This document shows positions 19,020 through 28,269 of a stretch of DNA of 64,000 nt, piece after piece (the first letter of the stretch is position 1; each line of letters begins with the position of its first letter). The translations under genes were made by a program, and so were the position numbers. The stretch spans positions 4,472,001 to 4,536,000 of the forward strand of contig NZ_CP015401.2 of assembly GCF_001688725.2 (NCBI RefSeq). Reading direction: 5' to 3'. A model generated the notes under the pieces. The model made no database searches. It was not told the DNA's origin and worked only from the letters and a program-made list of their open reading frames with translations. The stretch is from Bacteroides caecimuris. GTDB taxonomy: Bacteria > Bacteroidota > Bacteroidia > Bacteroidales > Bacteroidaceae.

Positions 19020-19041
19020 CGTAAAATTACTGGTTATTAGC

Positions 19042-19989
19042 TTATCGTTGATTAAAAAAGGCAAGGATTGCCTGATTGTATTTGTTGAGGCTTGTGCTTT
19101 TATGAATTGCTTTCAGTAGTTTTCTGTCCGCTTGCGGCATTACATATTCCCAGAAAGTTTTCATTTTGTTCAGAAGCTGTTCGTCTCCTCCTTCTAACTG
19201 TTTTGCATATTGATTGTATACACATTTATGCATCGATTGCAATCTTTCTCTTATTTCATCGAACTCGAGTGTACGGTTTTGTCTATACTCCAATGCTAAT
19301 GCCGGGTTGGCAAGTAATCCCCGTCCTATCATCATTCCGGCTAATCCGGGAAACTGTTCCTGAATGTGGCGAATATCTTCCACACTATGGATATCCCCAT
19401 TATAGATGAGCGGATGTTTGCAGACTCCCCGGAAGGCTTCAAACGCTTTAAGGTCGACTTCTCCTTTATATTGCTGTTTGCCCAAGCGGGGATGCATAAC
19501 CACTTGTCGTAGAGGGAGCTCATTGATAATCGGAGCCAGTTTCAGACATTCTTCCGGATTTTCCCAACCCAACCTCATTTTGATAGAGAAACTTATTTGC
19601 GGATATTCCGTAATCAGCCGGCTAAGTAACGCTTGCACTTCTTCGGGATAAGGAAGAATACCGGAACCATTGTGGCGTTTAGCCAGCATGGGAAAAGGAC
19701 ACCCCATATTGATATCGACTTCCTTATATCCCTTTTCAATGAATAGGGATAAAATCTTGTCTGTTGTCTCAAAAGAGGGAGCTATCAGTTGCGGAATCAG
19801 ATGGGGTACTTCATTATTCCCAGGCTCGATTCCTCGGACATCTCTATGGCGGAATCCGCCTTTCTCGAGTCGTACAAATGGGGTATAATAAGTATCTATA
19901 CCTCCGAAGCAGGCTGCATGAGCGTTACGGTAAATCACGTCGGTATAACCTTGTAATGGGGCAAAATGAATAGGAAGAGTCTGTTGCAT
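19042..19989 (-). CDS. tRNA-dihydrouridine synthase
   Basis: This 315-residue flavoenzyme reduces uridines in the D-loop of tRNA. The N-terminus FAPLQGYTD holds the FMN-binding segment. EVDINMGCPFPMLAKRHNGSG contains the catalytic Cys97 and following conserved positions. Further family motifs are MHPRLGKQQYKG, YNGDIHS and MMIGRGLLANP near the phosphate-binding end. Which Dus subclass it belongs to cannot be settled here. It is a housekeeping gene embedded in the glycosaminoglycan locus, as I recall for B. thetaiotaomicron too. A -7 box (20006-20013) precedes it. Confidence 0.92.
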   Translation of the reverse strand: MQQTLPIHFAPLQGYTDVIYRNAHAACFGGIDTYYTPFVRLEKGGFRHRDVRGIEPGNNEVPHLIPQLIAPSFETTDKILSLFIEKGYKEVDINMGCPFPMLAKRHNGSGILPYPEEVQALLSRLITEYPQISFSIKMRLGWENPEECLKLAPIINELPLRQVVMHPRLGKQQYKGEVDLKAFEAFRGVCKHPLIYNGDIHSVEDIRHIQEQFPGLAGMMIGRGLLANPALALEYRQNRTLEFDEIRERLQSMHKCVYNQYAKQLEGGDEQLLNKMKTFWEYVMPQADRKLLKAIHKSTSLNKYNQAILAFFNQR

Positions 19990-20005
19990 TGTTTTTATTT
20001 TTGTG

Positions 20006-20013
20006 CAAACTTA
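20006..20013 (-). promoter_or_regulatory. Bacteroides -7 promoter box for dus
   Basis: The minus strand reads TAAGTTTG, matching TAnnTTTG, 17 bp upstream of the dus ATG, so the leader would be very short. Confidence 0.45.
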
Positions 20014-20107
20014 TATATAAATGTTGATTTATACGCTAGCTGACTAAAGAAAAATGTTTTTTCGGAGGAGAAGAAAGGGAAGAGGATGAAAAGATATGGT
20101 AAAAGTA

Positions 20108-20137
20108 AAAGAGAGGAACCTCGCGGTCCCTCTCTTT
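20108..20137 (-). terminator. Rho-independent terminator of the SusC/D-DUF5017 operon
   Basis: AAAGAGAGGAACC and GGTCCCTCTCTTT form a 13-bp stem with one mismatch around a TCGC loop. On the minus strand it is followed by the T-rich TTTTACTTTTACC. It lies 78 bp after the stop of the DUF5017 gene. Confidence 0.75.
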
Positions 20138-20215
20138 CCGATGTTAAACTGATCAAAGTCTGATTTTTATAAACGTTTTCGATGATTGAAGGTTAGAAAA
20201 ATTGGGGGTATGTTT

Positions 20216-21316
20216 TTATTCTACAACGTTTATAGTCAGTTCACGTACTACTTGACCACCTTGATGGACGTAGTTTACATTGTTGGCTACGAAAGTAGCG
20301 GTGTATGTTCCGGTTTCTTCGTAGGTATGTGAGTATATCTCTAATGATTGCGAGATATTTTTGATGGCTACACCGGCGTCAGGATCGCAGGAACCATTGA
20401 GGAGGATTGGGTTGGAAATAAGCCAACTATCTCCTTTGGTATAATCTTTTTTACCTCCACTCGTTACGAAATCATTCGGTTGGCTAGTTCTCCAAAAATA
20501 TGGGATATTACCGTCCACTGTGGTATATGCTATCTTGTCTGCATATTCTGCGCTTTTCATTTCTTCAAGTGTCAGATTTTTGTTTCCTAATGCTTCCTTC
20601 AGTTTGTTGAAATGTCCTCCGTCTTTTGCAAGATCATCTAAATTGTAGGTTACATTCAATGCCGAGAACTCGAAGTTCTTTGCATTAATTGTGGTTGATT
20701 TCCCATTGTTGAATTCTAGATTAAGTTGTAATCCTTTAATATGTATAACAGGCATTGTAGCGCTGTTGTCAAGGGGATTCAGGCGGAAAGCAATGCTGAT
20801 TTCCTTGCCCAAGTAAGAAGTCAAAGGGCAAGAATAGTCTTTAGTAATCTTGGTTGCTTTGGGAAGATCTTCCTGGCTGACAAGTTCTGTCCAGTCACAG
20901 TTAGTAACAGCTTCTTTGTCTTTTTCCACGTTGTTGCCACTAATTCCTTCAAATTGATCGGATATTAATATGTGAGTAGAACCTTCGATGGTTTCCGCAT
21001 TGCCATAGTCATATAATATAGAGAAGTTGATTTCACATCTTTCTACGTCTCCCGGTTGCATTTCAATTCTGTCCCGATGTTTGTATTCATGGCCTATTTC
21101 TCCGCTGAAGAAGCTAATAAAATCAGGGTCACCATCGAAGCTGAACGTTACCGGACTTCCTTTCTTTACAGTAACAGTTTTGCCATCGAAGCTGACATTG
21201 CTGTCTGTCACCACACCCACTTCCATTGCTGTGTCTTCTTTTAATTCCTTGTCGCATGAAGCCAGGGATAGTCCGGCAAAAGCGATAGTCATCAAACTTT
21301 TATATATTGTTTTCAT
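20216..21316 (-). CDS. DUF5017 surface lipoprotein, likely glycan-binding
   Basis: The 366-residue protein has a lipoprotein signal (GLSLASCDKE, Cys20). The N-terminal part is a PKD-like beta sandwich with the VTFSFDGDPDFISFFSGE segment pattern that I associate with DUF5017. The rest is a jelly-roll-like region ending in a second beta domain (ETGTYTATFVANNVNY). Proteins at this position, directly after SusD, usually act as surface glycan-binding partners of the SusC/D complex. It is cotranscribed with susD (30 bp gap) and followed by a terminator. Binding of glycosaminoglycan is inferred from context only. Confidence 0.75.
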   Translation of the reverse strand: MKTIYKSLMTIAFAGLSLASCDKELKEDTAMEVGVVTDSNVSFDGKTVTVKKGSPVTFSFDGDPDFISFFSGEIGHEYKHRDRIEMQPGDVERCEINFSILYDYGNAETIEGSTHILISDQFEGISGNNVEKDKEAVTNCDWTELVSQEDLPKATKITKDYSCPLTSYLGKEISIAFRLNPLDNSATMPVIHIKGLQLNLEFNNGKSTTINAKNFEFSALNVTYNLDDLAKDGGHFNKLKEALGNKNLTLEEMKSAEYADKIAYTTVDGNIPYFWRTSQPNDFVTSGGKKDYTKGDSWLISNPILLNGSCDPDAGVAIKNISQSLEIYSHTYEETGTYTATFVANNVNYVHQGGQVVRELTINVVE

Positions 21317-21346
21317 GTCCTTTTCTTTTTTAAGTTATTAAGAGAA

Positions 21347-23119
21347 TTACCAACCCGGATTATTCGTCTTGATAGCACCGTTTGATCCTATTTCATTGGC
21401 AGGAATCGGGAAATAATTGTAAGATTTCGGAATATTGAAGTAAGTATATACATTGATTCCGAATTTCCAGGATTCGTCAGTTTGAGCTTTATTTACTTGT
21501 TCTTGCATCAGTTTGTAATAGTCTCCCCAACGGATCAGGTCGAAACGGCGTGTATATTCGAAGCAGAGTTCCATAGCACGTTCGTCTTTGATTGCTTCAC
21601 GGAAGTTGGTTTCATCCAGATTTGCAGCAAGTTTGTTGATTCCTGCACGCTCTCTTACTGCGTTGATACATTCATAAGCTAGATCATTAGGACCATGGTT
21701 GACCTCATTCTCTGCCTCTGCAATCATTAGCAGAATGTCAGAGTAACGGAGAAGAGGGAAGTTGATGGAAGTATCGTTTTTACTCTTCTTGTCTGCTTCA
21801 TATTCTCTGCGATATTTGGCGGCAGCTCTGTTGCGGTTCTTATTGGCATCGTTCTTCGATTCACGGTCACCGTAAGTAGACCCCGGCTCTGTTTTACCAT
21901 AGCTGAAGGATTTGTCCCAGTATTGTTGTTCCACTTCATCTCTTTTTCCCTTTACAAATTCACGACCGTCTACCGGAGTACCTTCTCCTGCCGACTGGGT
22001 GTAAGTGAATGGGGCGATGTTCCAGTTGCAACGGTCAATGTCGCCGTTTGCTTCATACAATTCGAGCAGTTTAGGAGTATTCCAGATAAAAGCGTATGCA
22101 TAACCTGGGTCACCTTTACCGGTGATGGATGCTTTGGAAGAAAGATCTTTACCCTGAATACCAATGATATTACCGATTCTACCTTCTGCACGTACATCTG
22201 TTGAACGGTTACCTGCAAATTCTACTTCCCAAATACTTTCATTAGCCTTGGCACCATCCTTATTGAGAGCTGTGTTATACTTATCAGAGCAAATGTCAAT
22301 AAAGAAATCCCAATATTTGGCAGCCAGTGAATGACCTTCATTCTTGACTAACTGTGCATAGTAACTTGCTTTTTTGAAATATTCTGTAATCTCGGCACTC
22401 GTCGTATTGTTGGCCAAACCTACTTCTTTGTCACGTTTAGGTTCGCCGGCTCTGAACATATATACACGCGCCAACATTCCCCAAGCTGCCGATTTGGAAA
22501 CACGTCCCGGCAAATAGTTCAAATCTTGAGCAGATTTGAGATCCTCGGCAGAGCCATACATCTCTTTAATGATAAAATCATAAATTGTCTGTTTGTCCGT
22601 ACGCGGAATAGAGAGGTTATAGGCATCTTCTGTAGAACTGGTCTTGAAAGGTACATCACCCCAACATTCTACCAAAGTGAAATAATAGAATGCGCGTAAG
22701 AAGCGGGCTTCGGCTTTGTATTGCTTGCGGGTATCGTCGTTCAGATCGGGCACTGCATCAATGTTTTCCAGGAAAATATTGGCTCTGTTGATGCCGGAGT
22801 ATAATGTGTACCACAATGCTGCAACGGCAGGATCACTTGTATTGGCATTGTTGCAGATCAACCCACTTTTGTTAGGTCCGCGGTTGGCACCACCATAGTG
22901 TCCCAGATCGTCACCTCCTACAAGGTATAAGAATTCATTTCCGTAGAAGGAACTTTGTCCCAGAATGGCATAGGTTCCTGTCAGCCAAGAGGCAGCGTCC
23001 GCTTCATTTTTGAAGAAGTTTTCAGGAGTGGTGTATGTCGGGTCTTTTTCCAGGAAATCGCAGGAAGTCAGGTTAAGTCCGACAAGAAGTGATATGATGA
23101 TTATTTTTATTGTTTTCAT
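21347..23119 (-). CDS. SusD/RagB family nutrient-binding lipoprotein (glycosaminoglycan locus)
   Basis: The 590-residue protein forms the lid over the SusC transporter barrel on the cell surface. It has a lipoprotein signal (LNLTSCDFLEKDP, Cys20), the SusD N-terminal TPR-type helices (LYSGINRANIFLENID; KQYKAEARFLRAFYYFTLVECWGDVPF) and the C-terminal RYSDILLMIAEAENE, FDLIRWGDYYKLM and PIPANEIGSN motifs. It is 27 bp downstream of the paired susC and 30 bp upstream of the DUF5017 gene. Its place beside a sulfatase and a hybrid sensor suggests a sulfated glycosaminoglycan ligand. Confidence 0.95.
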   Translation of the reverse strand: MKTIKIIIISLLVGLNLTSCDFLEKDPTYTTPENFFKNEADAASWLTGTYAILGQSSFYGNEFLYLVGGDDLGHYGGANRGPNKSGLICNNANTSDPAVAALWYTLYSGINRANIFLENIDAVPDLNDDTRKQYKAEARFLRAFYYFTLVECWGDVPFKTSSTEDAYNLSIPRTDKQTIYDFIIKEMYGSAEDLKSAQDLNYLPGRVSKSAAWGMLARVYMFRAGEPKRDKEVGLANNTTSAEITEYFKKASYYAQLVKNEGHSLAAKYWDFFIDICSDKYNTALNKDGAKANESIWEVEFAGNRSTDVRAEGRIGNIIGIQGKDLSSKASITGKGDPGYAYAFIWNTPKLLELYEANGDIDRCNWNIAPFTYTQSAGEGTPVDGREFVKGKRDEVEQQYWDKSFSYGKTEPGSTYGDRESKNDANKNRNRAAAKYRREYEADKKSKNDTSINFPLLRYSDILLMIAEAENEVNHGPNDLAYECINAVRERAGINKLAANLDETNFREAIKDERAMELCFEYTRRFDLIRWGDYYKLMQEQVNKAQTDESWKFGINVYTYFNIPKSYNYFPIPANEIGSNGAIKTNNPGW

Positions 23120-23146
23120 ATACGTAATTGTTTGAAGGATGATTGA

Positions 23147-26100
23147 TTAGAAACCTAAGTTTATACCAAAACTGATAGAGTAGGCTCTCGGATAAGCGGA
23201 GAAGTCCAGTCCCGGAGTCAGTGCGCCTTCACGGATAGATACTTCCGGGTCATAACCAGAATATCCTGTACATGTCCATAGATTCTGACCGGCAACGAAT
23301 ACGCGTGCATTGTCTATCTTCCATTTTTTGGTCAGTTGTTTCGGCAGTGTATATCCTAAAGATACGGTCTTCAGACGAAGGAAAGAACCATCTTCGATAA
23401 TACGTGTAGAGAACACTTTGTTGGAACCAGAGTCGGTAGCTCTCGGAATATTACTTTCCGGGTTTTCCGGTGTCCAGCGGTTTGCATAAGTTGCGTATTG
23501 GTTCAAGTCACGCGTCTTATTGCTGTTCTCGAAGAACAGGCGGTTGGCATTCAATACATCGTTTCCATACGACCATTGGAAGAAGACGCTCAGGTCAAAT
23601 CCTTTGTATTCGAAATTGTTGGTAAATCCGCCTGTATGTTTCGGCATACCGTTACCGATCATAGTGCGGTCGTTGTCGTCGATGATACCGTCACCATTCA
23701 GGTCTGCGTATTTCGGCATACCCGGTTGTGTATTACTTTCGGAAGAGAAATACGGAACATTGCGTTTCAGTGTATATGTATCACCTGCTTTGTCGAAATC
23801 TTCGTATTTGTATGTACCTTCGTAGATGAATCCGTACATCATTCCCATCGGATAACCCACTTTGGCAATGTAGCTGTATTGGGAGTTATAGTTCTGGTCG
23901 AATTTGGCTGCACTCAACAGAGAAGATTGGTTTTCGGCCAGTTCTAATACCTTGTTCTTGTTGAATGCAATATTAAAGTTAGTAGTCCATGAGAAATGAC
24001 GGTTCTTGATATTAGTTGTGTTCAATGTGAACTCGATACCTTGATTGCGCACCTTTCCTACATTCTTCATGGCACTGAAATAACCGGAAGAGGTGGGAAG
24101 TGAAGTATTCAGCAACAAATCACGCGTCGTTTTACGATACCAGTCGACGGTGAATCCGATGCGTTCGTCCAGGAAGCCTAAGTCCAGCCCCAGGTTCCAC
24201 TGTTCGGTAGTTTCCCATTTCAGTTTTCTGTTTCTTAAGGAAGTGGGCACTGTACCTACACTTGTCAGACTGCTTTCGAACGGATATACACCACTGGGAA
24301 GGCTGCCGATCGAAATAAAGTCTCCGACTTTATCCTTCAATATCTGATATAAAGCATATGTATCATACTCGCCTACACGGTTGTTACCGGTCAATCCCCA
24401 GCTTGCTCTTAATTTACCTGAAGAAACAACAGACTTCAATGGTTTCATAAAATCTTCTTCCATGAATCCCCAAGCCAATGAACCGGAAGGGAAGTAACCG
24501 AAACGGTTGTCGCCGCGGAATTTGGAAGATCCGTCGGAACGGAAGGAAACCGTTGCATAATACAATGATTTATAGTTATAATTCAAACGTCCCAGGAAGG
24601 AAAGCATAGACCAGGAACTCTTTAATGAATTGGTGGTGCTCGGAATACCTTCACTCATTCCTGCCATGCCAAGCGCTTCATTAGGAATTTGCACGGTTTT
24701 GTATGAGTAATATTCATAGTCGGAGTTTTGCAGGGTTACACCCACCATACTATTAAAGAAATGCTTCTGTTTAATATTGGCCTGATAGGTCAGAATGTTT
24801 TCATTCAACCACGTTGCACGTTGAGAGTGGTAAACTTCCGCATTTACCTTATCTGATGATTTCGGATTACCATAACGAGTCTTCGAGTTGTTGAATGTTT
24901 CCCCTTTGCGGGTATCGAATGTGTAACCGCCTGAAACTTTCAACTTCAATCCTTTCATAAATTCATACTCTGCAAATCCGTTGAACTGAATATAGTTTGC
25001 ATACGTCTTGCGATACTCGTTTTTCAAGGACATGATAGGATTGAAACGATAATCGTTGGTATTGTTTATCGCGTCGTCCATGATGTTATCCATCAACGAG
25101 TTTAATGGTCTGTCCGGTTCGGTCACGGGGCGATATCCCCATACACTATAGAACAGGTTATTCATACCACTGTATGAGTTCTGGGAAGGAGAACCACCAG
25201 TGGTTGTAGTGCTTGAATAGTTGGTTGTCAGATAGATTTTCAGTTTCTTCTTTTGGATGGTAGTACCCATACGGCCTTGTACACGTTTGTAGTTTGATTC
25301 CAATAAGATACCGTCCTGGTCATAATAAGATAAAGAAGCATTGTAGCGCACTCCTTCCGAACCACCGGTCAGGCTGACATTGTGGCTTTGCATCCATGCG
25401 CTGCGGAAGATTTCATCCTGCCAGTTGTATTGCGGGATATTCCTATAATCTTCCAGTCCCCATTTCTTACCGTCATAATCCATGAAGTAGGTAGTTTCCA
25501 TATCTTTAGGACTACGTTCTGCTTGTAGTTTGACGAACTCGTATGCATCCATCATCGGAATCGTTTTGGTGATATGCTGAATACCGAAACTTCCGTCATA
25601 TTTAATTTTAGGCTGGCCGACTGTTCCTTTCTTGGTTGTAATCATCACGACACCATTGGCACCACGGGCACCGTAGATAGCGGTAGCAGAGGCATCCTTC
25701 AAGAAATCAAGTGACTCGATATCGTTCTGATTGATGGCTGCGGCTATGGAAGGGTCTTCCACCGGGAAACCGTCAATGACATAAAGAGGAGAGTTGTCCT
25801 GAGTCAATGAGTTGTTACCACGGATGACGATGTTCATCTGTCCGCCCGGCATACCTTCGCCCGAGCTTACATTGACACCGGCAATACGTCCGCCTAATGT
25901 TTCACCAAAAGAGGCGGTCGGAGTGCTGAGCAGTTCTGACATACTGGCTTTGGCAACGGAGCCCGTCAGATCCTTCTTGCGTATCTCCTGATAGCCGACT
26001 ACTACTACTTCGTCCAATGTCTTTGTGTCTTCCTTTAATGTGATAACCATTGGCTTTTGAGTGTCCACCTTCATTTCTACAGTGACATAACCAATGAAAG

Positions 26101-26341
26101 AAATAACCAATATCGAATTCTTATTGGGCACGTTAAAAGCAAATTTACCGTCAAGGTCAGTGATTGTTCCTTGCGAAGTACTTTTTACCTGAACACTGGC
26201 TCCCGGCACTCCTTCTCCTAAGTTATCCTTCACTGTACCTTTAACAAGTACCTGTGCAAGTACAAAAGAAACAGAAAACAGGATCAGTCCGATGGAGGAG
26301 AGCATCCTTTTTCTAGTTTGAGTGGATAAATGTTTGTTCAT
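23147..26341 (-). CDS. SusC/RagA family TonB-dependent transporter (glycosaminoglycan locus)
   Basis: The 1064-residue outer-membrane transporter imports oligosaccharides using TonB energy. It has a signal peptide (ending VLAQ), a carboxypeptidase-regulatory-like domain (about residues 30-110: GVPGASVQVKSTSQGTITDLDG) and a TonB-box/plug start at DEVVVVGYQEIRKKDLTGSV. The plug includes SLDFLKDASATAIYGARGAN and VMITTKKG. A long beta barrel follows and ends in a terminal Phe (SFGINLGF). A consensus -7 box lies 38 bp upstream, so the SusC-SusD-DUF5017 unit can be transcribed separately from the sulfatase gene. Confidence 0.95.
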   Translation of the reverse strand: MNKHLSTQTRKRMLSSIGLILFSVSFVLAQVLVKGTVKDNLGEGVPGASVQVKSTSQGTITDLDGKFAFNVPNKNSILVISFIGYVTVEMKVDTQKPMVITLKEDTKTLDEVVVVGYQEIRKKDLTGSVAKASMSELLSTPTASFGETLGGRIAGVNVSSGEGMPGGQMNIVIRGNNSLTQDNSPLYVIDGFPVEDPSIAAAINQNDIESLDFLKDASATAIYGARGANGVVMITTKKGTVGQPKIKYDGSFGIQHITKTIPMMDAYEFVKLQAERSPKDMETTYFMDYDGKKWGLEDYRNIPQYNWQDEIFRSAWMQSHNVSLTGGSEGVRYNASLSYYDQDGILLESNYKRVQGRMGTTIQKKKLKIYLTTNYSSTTTTGGSPSQNSYSGMNNLFYSVWGYRPVTEPDRPLNSLMDNIMDDAINNTNDYRFNPIMSLKNEYRKTYANYIQFNGFAEYEFMKGLKLKVSGGYTFDTRKGETFNNSKTRYGNPKSSDKVNAEVYHSQRATWLNENILTYQANIKQKHFFNSMVGVTLQNSDYEYYSYKTVQIPNEALGMAGMSEGIPSTTNSLKSSWSMLSFLGRLNYNYKSLYYATVSFRSDGSSKFRGDNRFGYFPSGSLAWGFMEEDFMKPLKSVVSSGKLRASWGLTGNNRVGEYDTYALYQILKDKVGDFISIGSLPSGVYPFESSLTSVGTVPTSLRNRKLKWETTEQWNLGLDLGFLDERIGFTVDWYRKTTRDLLLNTSLPTSSGYFSAMKNVGKVRNQGIEFTLNTTNIKNRHFSWTTNFNIAFNKNKVLELAENQSSLLSAAKFDQNYNSQYSYIAKVGYPMGMMYGFIYEGTYKYEDFDKAGDTYTLKRNVPYFSSESNTQPGMPKYADLNGDGIIDDNDRTMIGNGMPKHTGGFTNNFEYKGFDLSVFFQWSYGNDVLNANRLFFENSNKTRDLNQYATYANRWTPENPESNIPRATDSGSNKVFSTRIIEDGSFLRLKTVSLGYTLPKQLTKKWKIDNARVFVAGQNLWTCTGYSGYDPEVSIREGALTPGLDFSAYPRAYSISFGINLGF

Positions 26342-26379
26342 ATATTAAAAATTAAGTGATTTTATTGAATCTACGTTTG

Positions 26380-26387
26380 CAAAGATA
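26380..26387 (-). promoter_or_regulatory. Bacteroides -7 promoter box for the SusC/D operon
   Basis: The minus strand reads TATCTTTG, an exact TAnnTTTG match, about 38 bp upstream of the SusC ATG. No distinct -33 was seen, as is common for regulated promoters. Confidence 0.6.
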
Positions 26388-26464
26388 GATGGATTGAATA
26401 TTCTACTATGGATAGAATTATTCAAGATTGGTGCAAAATCATACAATTTTTCTGTTCTCATAAA

Positions 26465-28000
26465 CTATTTTTCTTTTACGGATTCTAGTAATTCAGCTAA
26501 TTCTTTCACTATGTCGGGATATTGTTTTGATACATCCGTTTTCTCCGATGGATCGGAAGATAAATCATAAAGTTGAGGCTGTTTGTCGTTGCCTAACTCC
26601 ATTTTCGTCCAATACTCGATAGCGGGGGCGTCGCTCGGTTCGATGTATTTCCATTGACCTTTTATGATGGCAAGTGTGTTATTGAGATTTTGTTGAACGA
26701 CATACTCGCGGTTTGTATTATTTTTGCCGAGGAGTACGCTCAGATGTTCTTGACTGTCGGGAGCAGCTCCCTTGCGTAAAGGTTGGTCCAAAAGGGAGGC
26801 GAGCGATGCATACACATCTATTTGAGAGAAAAGAGCTTGTTGCTTGTTCGGCTTTACCCGGGCAGGCCAGCGGACGATAAATGGAACGCGTGTCCCCGCT
26901 TCGTAAGCGCTGTATTTCCCGCCACGGTAGATCCCCATTGGAGTATGCCCGTTGAGAAGTTCGTAAGCATGGTCTTGATAGCCGTCGTCGATAACAGGAC
27001 CGTTATCGCTGGTAAAGATCAGGATGGTGTTGTCTGCGATGTGGAGGCTATCCAGTGTGTGCATGATTTCACCTATGGTCCAGTCCAGTTGCATGATGAC
27101 ATCACCACGAGTGCCGAGCCCGCTTTTACCTGCAAAACGTGGGTGGGGAATGCGGGGTACATGTACATCTTGCGTACCCATATATAAGAAGAAGGGTTCT
27201 TCCTGATGGGATGCAATGAAATTCTTAGCCTTATGGGTGATGATATCGGCTATGTCTTCATCTTTCCAAAGCGCAGATTTTCCTCCGGTCATCCAGCCAA
27301 TACGGGGAATACCGTTGATAATTGTATTATTGTGTCCTTGGCTGGGTTTTAAGGTTACGAGCTCCGGGTTTTCTTCTCCCGTAGGCCAGTTGCCTACTTT
27401 GTGGTCGTAGCTCACGGTGATAGGGTCATTGGGGTCAAGTCCTACGACATGTCCGTTTTCTACAAATACACAAGGTACCCGGTCTACAGTAGCTGGAATA
27501 ATAAATTCGTAGTCAAAACCGATACTTTGTGCGTTAGGGGTAATCCGGTTGTTAAAGTCGGTTTCACCCTTCGGACCTAGTCCCAGATGCCATTTACCTA
27601 CTGCAGCGGTTGTGTATCCTGCGTCTTTCAGCATATCTGCCATGGTGACGCAGGCAGTGTCGATAATGAGTTCGGAGTTGCCGGGAGCGATTCCTGTGTT
27701 TTCCTGTCTCCAGGGATACATACCTGTCAGGAGTCCGAAACGGGAAGGGGTGCTGGTGGCAGAAGTTGCATAAGCATTGGTGAATTGTACCCCTTGTCCT
27801 GCCAACCGGTCAATGTTGGGAGTGCTCACTTTTGTTGCTCCATAACAACTTAAATCACCAATGCCGAGATCATCTGCAAATATATAAATAATGTTAGGCT
27901 TTTGGCTATTCTGCCCATTGCTCTTTTGGGGTGCATGATTGCATCCTGACAGCGTGACGATGCCGGGCAATAAGGGAAGTAGACGCAAAACGTTTTTCAT
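26465..28000 (-). CDS. S1-family sulfatase (serine-type), probable GalNAc-sulfate sulfatase
   Basis: The 511-residue lipoprotein has Cys20 in TLSGC. The sulfatase core begins NIIYIFADDLG with metal ligands Asp43 and Asp44. The activation motif is STPSR, where Ser83 is converted to formylglycine. Because this residue is Ser rather than Cys, activation needs an anaerobic radical SAM maturase encoded elsewhere. GKWHLGLG and FTSDNGP are further conserved metal and substrate-site segments. The start at 28000 is chosen because the 52 residues upstream pass through the promoter. By position (sensor-sulfatase-SusC-SusD) it corresponds to the GalNAc-6-sulfatase of the B. thetaiotaomicron chondroitin sulfate locus; exact regiospecificity is not readable here. 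Confidence 0.9.
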   Translation of the reverse strand: MKNVLRLLPLLPGIVTLSGCNHAPQKSNGQNSQKPNIIYIFADDLGIGDLSCYGATKVSTPNIDRLAGQGVQFTNAYATSATSTPSRFGLLTGMYPWRQENTGIAPGNSELIIDTACVTMADMLKDAGYTTAAVGKWHLGLGPKGETDFNNRITPNAQSIGFDYEFIIPATVDRVPCVFVENGHVVGLDPNDPITVSYDHKVGNWPTGEENPELVTLKPSQGHNNTIINGIPRIGWMTGGKSALWKDEDIADIITHKAKNFIASHQEEPFFLYMGTQDVHVPRIPHPRFAGKSGLGTRGDVIMQLDWTIGEIMHTLDSLHIADNTILIFTSDNGPVIDDGYQDHAYELLNGHTPMGIYRGGKYSAYEAGTRVPFIVRWPARVKPNKQQALFSQIDVYASLASLLDQPLRKGAAPDSQEHLSVLLGKNNTNREYVVQQNLNNTLAIIKGQWKYIEPSDAPAIEYWTKMELGNDKQPQLYDLSSDPSEKTDVSKQYPDIVKELAELLESVKEK

Positions 28001-28035
28001 AATGCTGAATGTTTTAGGTAATAATGTATTGAACA

Positions 28036-28043
28036 CAAAGATA
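28036..28043 (-). promoter_or_regulatory. Bacteroides -7 promoter box for the sulfatase gene
   Basis: The minus strand reads TATCTTTG (TAnnTTTG), 36 bp before the ATG at 28000. An inverted repeat at 28079-28105 lies just upstream. Confidence 0.6.
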
Positions 28044-28078
28044 AGCGACTGGAAGAAAAATGATTGAGTAGGAATGTA

Positions 28079-28105
28079 CAAGTGAAGTACAAAATAGTAC
28101 ACTTG
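28079..28105. promoter_or_regulatory. Candidate regulator-binding inverted repeat upstream of the sulfatase promoter
   Basis: CAAGTG (28079-28084) and CACTTG (28100-28105) flank AGTAC and GTAC half-sites, giving a two-layer palindrome 36 bp upstream of the -7 box. The position suits an activator such as the adjacent hybrid two-component protein. The same motif was not seen before the SusC promoter, so the assignment is tentative. Confidence 0.35.
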
Positions 28106-28173
28106 GGGAATTAATTCCCTTACTTCAGTATCTGACTGATAGAGGCCTTGATTCAAGTACTGTATGATGAGTG

Positions 28174-28252
28174 TTGTGCCACCCTATTGTCACACTTGTG
28201 CCAACGCGGTGGCACAGGCGTGACAATAAGGTGGCACAAGTGTGACAACAAG
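28174..28252. repeat. 30-bp-stem hairpin built of 22-bp repeats
   Basis: Bases 28174-28203 pair with 28210-28239 at 27 of 30 positions (the three differences are G-T compatible on one strand) around a 6-nt ACGCGG loop. The right side is two 22-bp units, 28209-28230 and 28231-28252, both starting GTGGCACA and holding GTGACAA. On the left, GTGCCA recurs at 28176 and 28198, again 22 bp apart. It begins 18 bp past the sensor gene stop, so it may act as a terminator. The internal 22-bp period links it to the arrays near 17.3 and 52.8 kb. Confidence 0.8.
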
Positions 28253-28269
28253 CAGTCACAACAAAGTCA

